Shown in pieces: positions 46,847 through 57,400 of a stretch of DNA of 64,000 bases (position 1 is the first letter of the stretch; each line of letters begins with the position of its first letter). Position numbers and translations under genes: made by a program. The DNA comes from Chryseobacterium sp. KLBC 52 (GTDB lineage: Bacteria; Bacteroidota; Bacteroidia; Flavobacteriales; Weeksellaceae), in assembly GCF_003347605.1 (NCBI RefSeq), contig NZ_QDFZ01000009.1:62001-126000 (forward strand), given 5' to 3'. The notes beneath the pieces are model-generated. The model was not told the DNA's origin, searched no databases, and worked only from the letters and a program-made list of their open reading frames with translations.

Positions 46847-48340
46847 ATGTCTTGTTTGTTATTAACATTATTACTATTACCTCTAGTAGGTTCGGGATTA
46901 GTTTTTGCCTGGAAGAATAATTCCAGCAAATATTTGGCGCTTGGAATTGCATTGGTACAAATGCTCCTTACGTTTTACGTACTTTCGGATTTTGATTTTA
47001 CTCCGACAGTAGACAGCGTATTGCAGCATGAGATCAATTATCCATGGTCACGATTTATGAAGAGCTCTCTTCACTTCGGTATCGATGGGATGAGCATGCT
47101 TCTTTTATTATTGACCAACATTCTGGCTCCAATCATTATTTTATCATCTTTCAATGAAAATGTAAACTACAGAAATACATTCTACGGACTGATTCTGTTG
47201 ATGCAGTTTGGTCTTGTAGGAGTGTTCACTTCTTTAGACGGATTGTTATTCTACATTTTCTGGGAAGTAACTTTGATTCCAATTTGGTTCATTGCCGGAC
47301 TTTGGGGACAAGAGAATAAAAGGTTCGAGTTCACTACGAAATTCTTCGTATATACATTCGTGGGATCATTATTTATGTTAGCCGGATTGATCTATGTGTA
47401 CAACCACTCTGCATCATTCGCTTTAACAGATTTATATAATGCACAATTGAACGAAGTACAGCAGACTGTGGTATTCTGGTTTATTTTCTTTGCTTTTGCA
47501 GTGAAATTACCGGTATTCCCTTTCCATACATGGCAGCCTGACACGTATACCTACTCTCCTACTCAGGGATCCATGTTATTATCAGGGATCATGCTGAAGA
47601 TGGCAGTATACGGTGTAATGCGTTATTTACTTCCAATCACTCCACTTCCGATTGCCGGAATTTCAGGTCAGATCGTAATTATTCTTGCTATTGTAGGAAT
47701 TGTTCACGGTGCGTTGATCGCTATTATCCAGACGGATATGAAGAGAATCATTGCGTATTCTTCTTTCTCTCACGTAGGATTGATGGTAGCAGGGATCTTC
47801 GCTTCTGCAGTAGTTACTTTAAGAGGAACTTTCAATGTAGAAGGTGCTGAAGGAGCTTTGGTACAGACATTTGCTCACGGTATCAACGTAGTAGGTTTAT
47901 TCTACTGTTGTGATATTTTATATAAGAGATTTAAATCAAGAGACATCAGACAAATGGGTGGTTTAGCTAAAGTAGCGCCTAAGTTTGCGGTGTTGTTCCT
48001 GATCATCATATTAGGTTCAATGGGAGTTCCATTAACCAATGGATTCATCGGGGAATTTATTTTGTTGAAATCTGTTTATGATTTTAACGGAACAGCAGCA
48101 GTAATTGCTGGTCTTACGGTAATTCTTTGTGCGGTGTATTTATTGAGATTCTACGGAAAAGCAATGTTTGGAGAAGGAGATGAAGCCGTTTTAAGTACAG
48201 CAAAAGATTTATCAGGCGTAGAATTTTCTGTATTGGCAAGTTTAGCGGTTTTTGTGATTTTACTAGGTATTTTCCCACAACCGGTAATCGACATGGTGAG
48301 TAGTTCGGTGAAGTTTATCTACCAATCAATGGTAAGTTAA
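46847..48340 (+). CDS. nuoM: NADH-quinone oxidoreductase subunit M
   Basis: 497 aa, antiporter-like proton channel. FGIDGMSMLLLLLTN, FWEVTLIPIWF, FPFHTWQPDTYTYSPTQGSM and KRIIAYSSFSHVGLM identify NuoM. It starts 2 bp after nuoL. Confidence 0.97.
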   Translation: MSCLLLTLLLLPLVGSGLVFAWKNNSSKYLALGIALVQMLLTFYVLSDFDFTPTVDSVLQHEINYPWSRFMKSSLHFGIDGMSMLLLLLTNILAPIIILSSFNENVNYRNTFYGLILLMQFGLVGVFTSLDGLLFYIFWEVTLIPIWFIAGLWGQENKRFEFTTKFFVYTFVGSLFMLAGLIYVYNHSASFALTDLYNAQLNEVQQTVVFWFIFFAFAVKLPVFPFHTWQPDTYTYSPTQGSMLLSGIMLKMAVYGVMRYLLPITPLPIAGISGQIVIILAIVGIVHGALIAIIQTDMKRIIAYSSFSHVGLMVAGIFASAVVTLRGTFNVEGAEGALVQTFAHGINVVGLFYCCDILYKRFKSRDIRQMGGLAKVAPKFAVLFLIIILGSMGVPLTNGFIGEFILLKSVYDFNGTAAVIAGLTVILCAVYLLRFYGKAMFGEGDEAVLSTAKDLSGVEFSVLASLAVFVILLGIFPQPVIDMVSSSVKFIYQSMVS

Positions 48341-48356
48341 TTTGATATTTTAAGAA

Positions 48357-49736
48357 ATGAGTGTTTTAATTATTGTTTTCCTAACGGCAGTTATTGCGTT
48401 ATTTTCAGGAGTTTTTGAACAAGGAAAATTCGCAAGATACATTGGGATTTTGGGATTAATCATTGCATTGTACGTAAGTTTTATGCCGGAATGTTCGTTC
48501 TTCGATCATTACAAGCATATGTATGAGTACAGTGACAATACCGCATTATTCACTAAAATATCAATCGTAACAACTTTATTATTATTCTTCCTGGGCGGTT
48601 TTGCGTTCAGCAACCACAGAAGCCACCAGTCGGAATTATATGCATTGATGCTATTTGCATTGTGTGGAGGGATCATCCTTTTCGGATACCAGAACCTGGT
48701 AACGATGTTCTTAGGAGTTGAGATCCTTTCTATTCCATTATATGTAATGGCTGGAGCGAACAAAACTGATCTAAGATCCAACGAAGCTTCTATTAAATAT
48801 TTCCTTATGGGTGCATTCGCAACAGGTTTCTTACTGTTTGGTATTGCGTTCATCTACGGAAGTGCAGGAAGTTTTGATCTTTACAAGATTCATGATTTTG
48901 GAGTAGCTAATTCAGGGAATGTAATGTTCATCTTAGGAGTATTACTGATTCTTTGTGCATTGGCGTTCAAAGTAGCTTTGGCACCTTTCCACATGTGGAG
49001 CCCTGATGTATATGCAGGTTCTCCTTCATTAATCACAGCTTTCATGGCAAGTGTAGTAAAAATTTCCGGATTCTTTGCGCTCTTCAGATTGATGACGCTT
49101 GGTTTCGCTGGGGTAACTCACGAGTGGATTAATGTTTTAGGTGTATTCTTAATCATTACTTTACTTTTGGCAAACGTTATGGGTCTTGCTCAGACAAATG
49201 CAAAAAGAATGCTGGCATACTCTTCAGTATCTCACGCAGGATATATCGGATTGGTATTCTTCGGAATGACAAGCCTTTCTACGTATAACCTTGCCTTCTA
49301 TCTGTTTGCTTATTCTTTATCTACAGTAGGAGTTTTCATGTGCCTGATCTGGGTAGAGAAATTAAAGAGAGAAACGTCTTTCGGAGCCTTCAAAGGATTG
49401 GCAAAAACTGAACCTTTATTAGCAACAGCTGCAACAATCTCTATGCTTTCAATGGCAGGAGTTCCGTTAACAGCTGGTTTCATGGGGAAATTTGCTTTAT
49501 TCTCCCAGGCTATGAACGGTGCAGCTTTCTTAGTATTGGTAGCTGTGTTAGGTTCTGCCCTATCTATTGCTTACTATTTAAGACTGATCATTGCGATGTT
49601 CTTCTTTAAAGAATCAACATTCAAATCATCAGAAAAAGTAACCCTTACTTACAATATCATTGGAGTAGTTGTTATTGCTTTGATCAGTATCCTTGGAGTT
49701 TTCCCGGATCTATTTGCAAGAATGTTCGGATTGTAA
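48357..49736 (+). CDS. nuoN: NADH-quinone oxidoreductase subunit N
   Basis: 459 aa, the third antiporter-like subunit. FLGVEILSIPLYVMAG, FHMWSPDVYAGSPSLITAF and KRMLAYSSVSHAGYIG are characteristic of NuoN. Last gene of the operon; a strong terminator follows. Confidence 0.96.
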   Translation: MSVLIIVFLTAVIALFSGVFEQGKFARYIGILGLIIALYVSFMPECSFFDHYKHMYEYSDNTALFTKISIVTTLLLFFLGGFAFSNHRSHQSELYALMLFALCGGIILFGYQNLVTMFLGVEILSIPLYVMAGANKTDLRSNEASIKYFLMGAFATGFLLFGIAFIYGSAGSFDLYKIHDFGVANSGNVMFILGVLLILCALAFKVALAPFHMWSPDVYAGSPSLITAFMASVVKISGFFALFRLMTLGFAGVTHEWINVLGVFLIITLLLANVMGLAQTNAKRMLAYSSVSHAGYIGLVFFGMTSLSTYNLAFYLFAYSLSTVGVFMCLIWVEKLKRETSFGAFKGLAKTEPLLATAATISMLSMAGVPLTAGFMGKFALFSQAMNGAAFLVLVAVLGSALSIAYYLRLIIAMFFFKESTFKSSEKVTLTYNIIGVVVIALISILGVFPDLFARMFGL

Positions 49737-49755
49737 AATCAGAACTCTACAATAT

Positions 49756-49787
49756 AAAAAGCACAACTTCTCAGTTGTGCTTTTTTA
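49756..49787 (+). terminator. Rho-independent terminator of the nuo operon
   Basis: The stem gcacaact/agttgtgc with a 4-nt loop is preceded by A5 and followed by T6, 20 bp after nuoN. Confidence 0.9.
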
Positions 49788-49999
49788 TTATCTTATTTAA
49801 ATAATTAATATCTTACCCAAAAAATTACAATTTTTGTTTATCAGTAAATCTATAATCTGTCTTTATAAAAAACAGTAAGGAATTATAAAATACCTTGCAG
49901 AGTTTCCCAAAGCACCTGCAAATTATGTACAATAAAATAAAAATTCCACACGATCAATATTCTCCTTTTTTCATAACTTTACTTTAAATTTTTCAGCTC

Positions 50000-52312
50000 T
50001 TGGCTAATCTCTATAAAAAAGACTCTCCCTTTCAGGTTTATATATCATTCAAAAAATATTTGGATGTTCTGGAACATATCCGATATAATGACAGATTGGA
50101 ATACAGGGTCAATTATGCGGAGTCTTTACTAGAGAGCACCAGAAATTTTAAAGATCTTAGAGAGGGATTTCAGGACACGACCCTTCTTGAAAAACATGAA
50201 GACCTCATCAGACTGCTTCTTGCTGATCTTTTCCCAACGGGTCTTACCAAAAACGAAATAAAAGCAGCAAGTATTCCGCTTTCCAATATTACTTTCAACT
50301 ATACCGAAAGGTTTAAAGATATTCTGAAAGATGCAGGAAAAGACTTCGAAATAGAACTCAGAAATATTTCAGATAATGAATTTTATGTATTCTGCTGTTG
50401 TCTGATTCTTCAGAGCTACTTCAAAAAAGATATTAAAAGTACCATTCCGTTTTATTATGATATTCCCAACAAACAGGGAATCATGAAACATTATAAAATT
50501 ACGGTCAATTCAGATTTTACCGAAATAACGCCTACAGAAGAAGCCAGAATTCCATCTGATGACGTTCTGGATATGCTTCTGGAAAATCTTGATGACTTTA
50601 AGCTTTGGAAGAAATATTTCCCATCTCAATCCTGGATATTGAAAGGATTTACCATTATTTCACTGGTAGACTGCACCTCTGAAGTTGCCCTTTCTGATCT
50701 GAAATCAAGCATGATTGAAATTGATCCGGAAAATATGAATCCCAACGAAAATCTTACGGAAATTTTCAAATCTTATTTTGATGTTCCGGAACTCAGTTTC
50801 GGGTTAATGACATTCAATAAAAAGGAACAGAAACTGGATAAGCTCCCGATCTATGAGAGTCTTCTTACCAACCATATCCTGGATTTCTGGATCAATGCAT
50901 TTGATGAAGAAACGCGTAAGAGTACTTTTAATAATTTAAATCACAATTCAAAACCTGTAGTCGTTTCCAATGTAAATAACCTGGAAGAAAATGTCAAGCT
51001 GCTTCCTTCCTTCAGTATTTTAAAGGATAATAATGTGAACAGTTTCATGGTAATTCCTATCATGAAAGATGGTGAACTCCTTGCGATCATGGAATTCACC
51101 TCTCCTATTGCCGGAAGTTTCAATGGTTTAAAACTTAAAAAACTGGAGTTTTTCACCGATATGGTTCTTTTTTCTCTGAACAGATTTTACTTTGAGAAAA
51201 ATTACCAGATTGAAGCTATTATCCAGCGTGAATATACAACCATCCACGACAGTGTGGTCTGGAAATTCAGAAATGAAGCTGAGAAATATTTTACGGCATC
51301 GCTGGGAAAAAAAATATATACCTTAAAGCAGATTGCATTCAAAAATCTGACTCCTTTGTTTGGGGTTTCAGATATCCGTTCTTCTTCTGAAAAACGTTTT
51401 AATCTGATGCTGCAGGATCTTAATCAACAAATTGAATGGCTGAATGAAGTTTTGACACTCACCAATTCCGATTCGGAAAAATTTGTACTGGCACTGGATG
51501 TTTTTGAGAATGAGATCAACAACGAGATCAAAGCAGATACGGAACAACGTTTTCAGAGATTATTAAGGGAAGAAATCCATCCTTTTTTACAGGGAAAACT
51601 GGAAGTAAGAACATCCAGAGAAATAAAGACAAAAATTAAAGATTATTTCTCACACATCTATACATCTACGGATCTGTTTTATCACCACCGGAAAAACCTT
51701 GATGATTCTATCACTCTGGTCAACCGAAAACTGGCAGATATGCTGGACGAAAGCCAGGTAAAAGCACAGGAAATTTTTCCGCATTATTATGAAAGGTTTA
51801 AATCTGACGGTGTGGAACATAATCTTTATAGTGGTTCTACCATAGCTCCTGACCTGCACTATACTTCGAAAGTAGTTCACAAACTGAGATACTGGCAGCT
51901 GAAAACCATCTGTAAAATGGAACTTGAATTTCAGTCGTTCAAAAAGTATCTTCCGGTACCACTTGATATTGCTTCACTGATTTTTGTCTATAATGAAAAA
52001 ATAGACATCCGTTTCAGAATGGATGAAAAACGCTTTGATGTAGACGGAGCTTACAATTCCTATTACGAGATTATCAAAAAGCGTCTGGATAAAGCCCACG
52101 TAAAAGATTCTTCAGAACGCATTACTGCTCCCGGAAAAATTACCATCGTTTATTTCGGCATGGAAAACCAAAAGGAATATCTGGATTATATTTCTAAACT
52201 CCAGAAAAAAGGAGTTTTACAAAATGACGTAGAATTTTTAAGAGTAGAAGATCTTCAGGGAATTACAGGATTGCTGGCGCTGAGGGTATCTTTTACACTT
52301 CCGGAGGAATAG
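50000..52312 (+). CDS. GAF domain-containing protein, unknown function
   Basis: 770 aa, soluble, TTG start at 50000 (no nearby ATG fits). A GAF-like domain lies at about residues 245-395 (VVVSNVNNLEEN ... SFMVIPIMKDGELLAIMEF), flanked by long helical regions. No kinase, cyclase or DNA-binding domain was seen. Similar large single-GAF proteins are found in flavobacteria; the ligand is unknown. Confidence 0.75.
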   Translation: MANLYKKDSPFQVYISFKKYLDVLEHIRYNDRLEYRVNYAESLLESTRNFKDLREGFQDTTLLEKHEDLIRLLLADLFPTGLTKNEIKAASIPLSNITFNYTERFKDILKDAGKDFEIELRNISDNEFYVFCCCLILQSYFKKDIKSTIPFYYDIPNKQGIMKHYKITVNSDFTEITPTEEARIPSDDVLDMLLENLDDFKLWKKYFPSQSWILKGFTIISLVDCTSEVALSDLKSSMIEIDPENMNPNENLTEIFKSYFDVPELSFGLMTFNKKEQKLDKLPIYESLLTNHILDFWINAFDEETRKSTFNNLNHNSKPVVVSNVNNLEENVKLLPSFSILKDNNVNSFMVIPIMKDGELLAIMEFTSPIAGSFNGLKLKKLEFFTDMVLFSLNRFYFEKNYQIEAIIQREYTTIHDSVVWKFRNEAEKYFTASLGKKIYTLKQIAFKNLTPLFGVSDIRSSSEKRFNLMLQDLNQQIEWLNEVLTLTNSDSEKFVLALDVFENEINNEIKADTEQRFQRLLREEIHPFLQGKLEVRTSREIKTKIKDYFSHIYTSTDLFYHHRKNLDDSITLVNRKLADMLDESQVKAQEIFPHYYERFKSDGVEHNLYSGSTIAPDLHYTSKVVHKLRYWQLKTICKMELEFQSFKKYLPVPLDIASLIFVYNEKIDIRFRMDEKRFDVDGAYNSYYEIIKKRLDKAHVKDSSERITAPGKITIVYFGMENQKEYLDYISKLQKKGVLQNDVEFLRVEDLQGITGLLALRVSFTLPEE

Positions 52313-52316
52313 AAAA

Positions 52317-53240
52317 CTAATCCACAAAATAAGTATCCGGTTTCTTCAACTCCCCTTGTGGAATTCCTGCCTGCTCAAAAATAGAAAACTCAATGGTACG
52401 GCAGATGCTGTTCAATGCAAGGTCATTTTCTTCTTCACCAAAAGGTTCACCAATCTCCTGAATAATGGCATCAAGGGCAATAAAGGTATAGCTGATCAAC
52501 AAAACGATCAAAGGCATCATCCAGCCTAAAGAATCTACCAATCCAAATGGAAGCCAGAAACAATAGAGATAAACAGTACGATGCAGCAAAACACTGTAAG
52601 CAAAGGGTAATGGTGTATTGTAAATTCTCTCACAGCCTCCGGAAATATTAGAAAACTGGTTCAGCTGATGATCCATCGAAGTCATGACAATGGTATCTAT
52701 ATTTCCTTTTTTATTCTGTTCGTTGAGCCAATCTGCAATAAATCCAAGAATAATATTGGGAATAAATTTCTTATTCTTCACCTGTTCTAATTGTTCAGAT
52801 GAAAGCAGTCTCTCAAGATGTTCTGTACCAGATTTATCTCTTAATTGAAAATTCAGTGACCAGGAAAATGCAGAGATCAGCTTGATGATTCTCTCTTTTT
52901 CCTCTTTAGCTTGAGGAGAAGAATCATTCACTAAGGATAAAATCTGTCTTGTGAGAGATCTGGTCTCAATGACAAGTAATCCCCACAGTTTCCGTCCTTC
53001 CCAGAAACGGTCATAACTTGCAGAATTACAGAAACCCATAAAAATAGCGAGCGCCAATCCTATCAATGTAAAGATGGTAGGATTAAGATGTACTTTATAG
53101 TCAAAGATTTTTCCTTTGAAAAAATAGATAGCTAAGGAAAACAGCGTGATAATGGAAAGCTGAACAACAATTTTCTTTAATACGGATCCTCTCCATATAA
53201 ATAACATTTTCAGCCAATTGGTACGCTGTCTGACAATCAT
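52317..53240 (-). CDS. Bestrophin family ion channel protein
   Basis: 307 aa. LTLIGLALAIFMGFCNSASYDRFWEGRKLWG near residues 56-86 (two adjoining pieces) is the bestrophin/YneE signature with the neck residues. IPLPF-type pocket (PLPFAYSVLLHRT) and IGEPFGEEENDLAL near the C-terminus match bacterial bestrophins. About four TM segments. Probably an anion or cation channel in the inner membrane. The stop lies 4 bp from the convergent GAF gene; it follows the HD-PycTM gene by 19 bp on the same strand. Confidence 0.88.
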   Translation of the reverse strand: MIVRQRTNWLKMLFIWRGSVLKKIVVQLSIITLFSLAIYFFKGKIFDYKVHLNPTIFTLIGLALAIFMGFCNSASYDRFWEGRKLWGLLVIETRSLTRQILSLVNDSSPQAKEEKERIIKLISAFSWSLNFQLRDKSGTEHLERLLSSEQLEQVKNKKFIPNIILGFIADWLNEQNKKGNIDTIVMTSMDHQLNQFSNISGGCERIYNTPLPFAYSVLLHRTVYLYCFWLPFGLVDSLGWMMPLIVLLISYTFIALDAIIQEIGEPFGEEENDLALNSICRTIEFSIFEQAGIPQGELKKPDTYFVD

Positions 53241-53259
53241 TTGTGTGTATGTTTATTAA

Positions 53260-54435
53260 TTAAAGACTAAGAAAAGCCACTCCGAAAGATAAAACGGAAA
53301 TAATAATTCCAGCCATAAAGATCTTATAGGTAATGGATAAAAGCTTATACTTCCTGTTAAGAACTTTTCCCAGATAATACAGGTCCTTCACCATAGAATC
53401 ATAGATATAATCTCTGTCTTTAATAAGGTCTTTCATCGCATTGTTATAATCGTCAAACAACATCTGCTGAAAGTTCCCAAAGAACAGCAGGTTTACTTTT
53501 CTGTTGGTAATATCTTCAGAAGTAAATGTTGATTTGGTGACATTCGGTTTGGTGGACAGAATCGCAAATATAATCGTCAGTACACTAGACAGCAATAATA
53601 TGAAACTTGGAAGAATTAAATGTGAATTTTTTGGAGCATCCAGCTTCGGAACCAATACAGAAAGACATACCGAGATAATAATGGCATTTACCGATAAAAG
53701 AATATTGGCTTTACTGTCTGCAATGTCACTTAATCTTGTATGATTGTTCAGTGTAACTCTGAATAGGGTATCTACACTTCTGTCTGATTTTTCCTTTTCT
53801 TTTTTACCTTCCGAAACCTCCTTTTTACTTTCTTTTTTCTCCTCTTCTTTTTCCAGCTTCTTTTCGATCTTTTTGATGTTTTTCTTTTTCAGAGGTTCCC
53901 AGTTTTCCTTGGCATAATCCGTATAAAAAGTATGCTTATTTTTCAGCATATCCAGATTTCCGGCATTCCATTCTTCATTGGAAAAGCATCTTACATTGGT
54001 AAGTTCCCATTCTTTTCTTAAAGCATCGGAAATATCACTGTAATCATGGCCTGCAAAATGGCTGAAATCGGCATCCTTTACAATTTTTTCCAATAGATTC
54101 TGAGGTTCGTAATGTATTTTAGTGGCAAGAATCAGTTTTTCAACATCTGCAATATAGTTTTCAGGATAATTTTCCTGTTGTAAAAAGGCTTTCATCACCT
54201 CCACACTTCTTTCCTCATGGTTCAGGGCACATTCTATATACCCCGTATCATGAAACCATAATGCTACGAGTACCTTCTCCTGATCCTCCTCAGAAACAGG
54301 GGTATTTTTCATGATTTCCTCAGCCTTATTCACTGTATAGGCAGTATGGATAAAATTATGATAAAAATATACTGAAGATAACTTATCTTTGAATAAGATT
54401 TCAACATAATTTTTAGCTTTTTGTAAAATGCTCAT
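53260..54435 (-). CDS. HD phosphohydrolase fused to Pycsar-effector-like TM domain
   Basis: 391 aa. The N-terminal HD domain (about 1-170) has FYHNFIHTAYTV, LWFHDTGY, NHEERS and KDADFSHFAGHD, so the metal-binding His/Asp residues look intact. A Lys/Glu-rich coiled linker covers about 180-215. Then comes TLNNHTRLSDIADSKAN, the hallmark of the DUF5706/PycTM family, with two TM helices (about 245-265 and 273-295) and a third at the C-terminus (about 370-391). PycTM proteins are membrane-damaging effectors of the Pycsar anti-phage system that respond to cCMP or cUMP. No cyclase gene lies next to it, so the role may differ. Confidence 0.82.
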   Translation of the reverse strand: MSILQKAKNYVEILFKDKLSSVYFYHNFIHTAYTVNKAEEIMKNTPVSEEDQEKVLVALWFHDTGYIECALNHEERSVEVMKAFLQQENYPENYIADVEKLILATKIHYEPQNLLEKIVKDADFSHFAGHDYSDISDALRKEWELTNVRCFSNEEWNAGNLDMLKNKHTFYTDYAKENWEPLKKKNIKKIEKKLEKEEEKKESKKEVSEGKKEKEKSDRSVDTLFRVTLNNHTRLSDIADSKANILLSVNAIIISVCLSVLVPKLDAPKNSHLILPSFILLLSSVLTIIFAILSTKPNVTKSTFTSEDITNRKVNLLFFGNFQQMLFDDYNNAMKDLIKDRDYIYDSMVKDLYYLGKVLNRKYKLLSITYKIFMAGIIISVLSFGVAFLSL

Positions 54436-54461
54436 CCCTGAAATTTTGTTAATGTAAATTT

Positions 54462-57400
54462 ATGAATTTATCCTTTAAAACTCATCTAAAAAATACTTCT
54501 ATTGTTCTTAGAACAGTAATGTCCGCAGGAGTCCTTTATTCCTGTGCTACCTATAACGTGCAAAAGGGCGAAAACTTATATGAAGTAAAAGATTCCGAAA
54601 TAAAATCCGATAATGATTTTAAACTTTTTCTGGTTGGAGATGCAGGAAACTCAGATGAACCTCAGGCACAAAAAACTCTGAATTTACTGAAAAGTAAACT
54701 GGATTCTGCAGATAGCAATTCTATGCTGATCTTTTTGGGCGACAATATCTATCCCAATGGGATGCCTAAAGAAACAGATAAAGATTACGCCACAGCAAAG
54801 CAGAAACTGGAAAATCAGCTTTCCATAACCAAAAATTTCAAAGGGAAAACACTTGTAATTCCGGGCAACCATGATTGGTATAACGGATTGGAAGGGTTGA
54901 ATAACCAGGAAGCACTGGTTAAAAAATATCTTGATGATAAAAAAGCTTTCTTACCAAAAAACGGCTGTCCTATTGATGATATCAATGTTTCCAAAGATAT
55001 CAAACTTATTGCCATCGATACAGAATGGGTGATTGCCAACTGGGACAATTATCCCGGAATCAACAAAAACTGCAATATCAAAACCCGTGAAGATTTTTTC
55101 ACAGAATTTAAAGATCTGATCATTAAAAATCAGGGAAAAAAAATAATTGTTGCCCTACATCATCCCATCATCAGCAGTGGAACTCATGCAGGTTTTAATT
55201 CTGCAAAATCCCATCTCTTTCCTTTAAAGAGTAAAGTTCCTGTTCCTGTGGTGGCAAGTGTAATCAATATATTGAGAAGTTCCTCAGGAGCCAGTCCTGA
55301 AGATATCAATAATCAGCATTATGCAGATCTGGCCAACCGACTGAAAAGTATTGTTCAGGATAAAGAAAACATTATTTTCGTATCCGGCCATGACCATAAC
55401 CTGCAATATCATGAAGATGGAAACTTAAGACAGATCATCAGTGGTGCAGGTTCTAAAACAGATCCCTCTACCATTGTAGAAAAAACAGACTTTTCCTACG
55501 GAGGCAGTGGTTTTGCGGTTTTAAATTTCAGAAAAGATGAAAGTACAGATGTTGAGTATTTTTCAACCAAAGATGCCCAGCTTCAAAAGCTTACTCATAT
55601 TTCTGTGATTTCCAAACCGGATGTATTTATCAATAATTTCCCCAATTCTTTTCCTGCCACATTTTCTTCCACCATTTACCCGGTAGCGCTTACTGAAAAA
55701 AGAAAGTTTTACCGTTGGCTTTGGGGAGATCATTACAGAAGATATTATGGAATTCCTATTGAGGCTCCAACCGCTAATCTTTCAGAATTGAACGGAGGAT
55801 ATATTCCTTTCCGGGAAGGTGGAGGAAACCAATCCAACAGTTTACGGTTGAAATCTGCAGACGGACAGGAATTCGTCATGCGTGGAGTGAAAAAAAGTGC
55901 CATCCGTTTTCTGAATAATATGGCTTTCCAGAAAAGCACATTGGGAGAAGAGCTTGCAGATACATTCCCAGAAAAATTTTTACTTGATTTTTATACGACC
56001 AATCATCCGTTTACCCCATTTACTATTGGAAATATGTCAGAAAAGCTGGGTATTTTTCATAGTAATCCGAAACTGTATTATATTCCCAAGCAGCAGGCTT
56101 TGGGAAGATATAACGAAAACTACGGGGATGAAATGTATATGATTGAGGAACGTTTTTCTTCCGATCCCAAAACATTAGCTTATCTTGACCATGCAAAAGA
56201 CATCGTTTCCACCGATGATGTCCTTAAAAACCTTGGTAAAAGTGATAAATATTCTGTAGACAGGGAATCCTATATCAGAGCAAGATTATTTGATATGCTT
56301 ATCGGTGACTGGGACAGACATTCCGACCAGTGGAAATGGGCGCAATACGAAGAGGGTGATAAAGTGATCTATAAACCCATTCCAAAAGACAGGGATCAGG
56401 CATTCAGTAAATATGACGGGGCGGCCTTTAAAATCATTATGAATGTTCCTGCCATCCGTCATATGAAAACCTTTACAGAAGATATCAGCAGTGTAAAATG
56501 GCTCGCTATGGAACCTTATCCGATGGATCTTGTATTCTTAAAAGGTGCAGACCAGAATGAATGGGAAACCCAGGCCAAATATATTCAGGAACATCTTACG
56601 GATGCGGATATTGATGAAGCATTCCACAATCTTCCTAAAGAAGTGCAGGATGACACCATTGCTAAAATTCAGAGAAAACTGAAAACAAGAAAAACCAAAC
56701 TTCAGAGCTATGCAGCACAGTATTATGATGTACTGCAGAAAAAAGTTCCTTTGGCAGGAACGGTACATCCTGATAAGTTTATCATCACCAAAAACGGACA
56801 TTCCGTACTGGTACAGCAATATTATCTGGGTAAAAACAAAGATCAGAATGAGCTGGTTTTTGAAAAAACTTATCACGATTCTAAAACAAAAGAATTATGG
56901 ATCTACGGACTGGAAGATGATGACACCTATGTAGTGACAGGAAGCGGAAATCCGAAAATGACGATCCGACTGATTGGCGGATATAACCATGACACCTACA
57001 ACGTTGCAGATGGAAGAAAAGTGAAAATCTACGATTTTAAATCTCAGAAAAACACTTACAATTCCGGAAATGCAACCAAAAACATTACGGATGATTATGA
57101 CATCAACAGCTATAATTATAAGCATCCTAAATATAATTCTGTTGCAGGATATCCCAACCTGGATTACAATCCGGATGACGGGGTGATTGTAGGCGTTCTG
57201 GCCAATTACACGGTGAATAATTTTATCCGTGACCCATTTACTCAAAGACACAGTTTAAAAGCTAATTTTTATACGGCTACAGCAGGATTTAGCCTGACGT
57301 ACAAAGGTGTATTTAAAAAAGCAATCTCAGGTTGGGATATCAACCTTGATGCATTTTATACAACACCAAGATTCTCTCAAAACTTCTTTGGACTTTCCAA

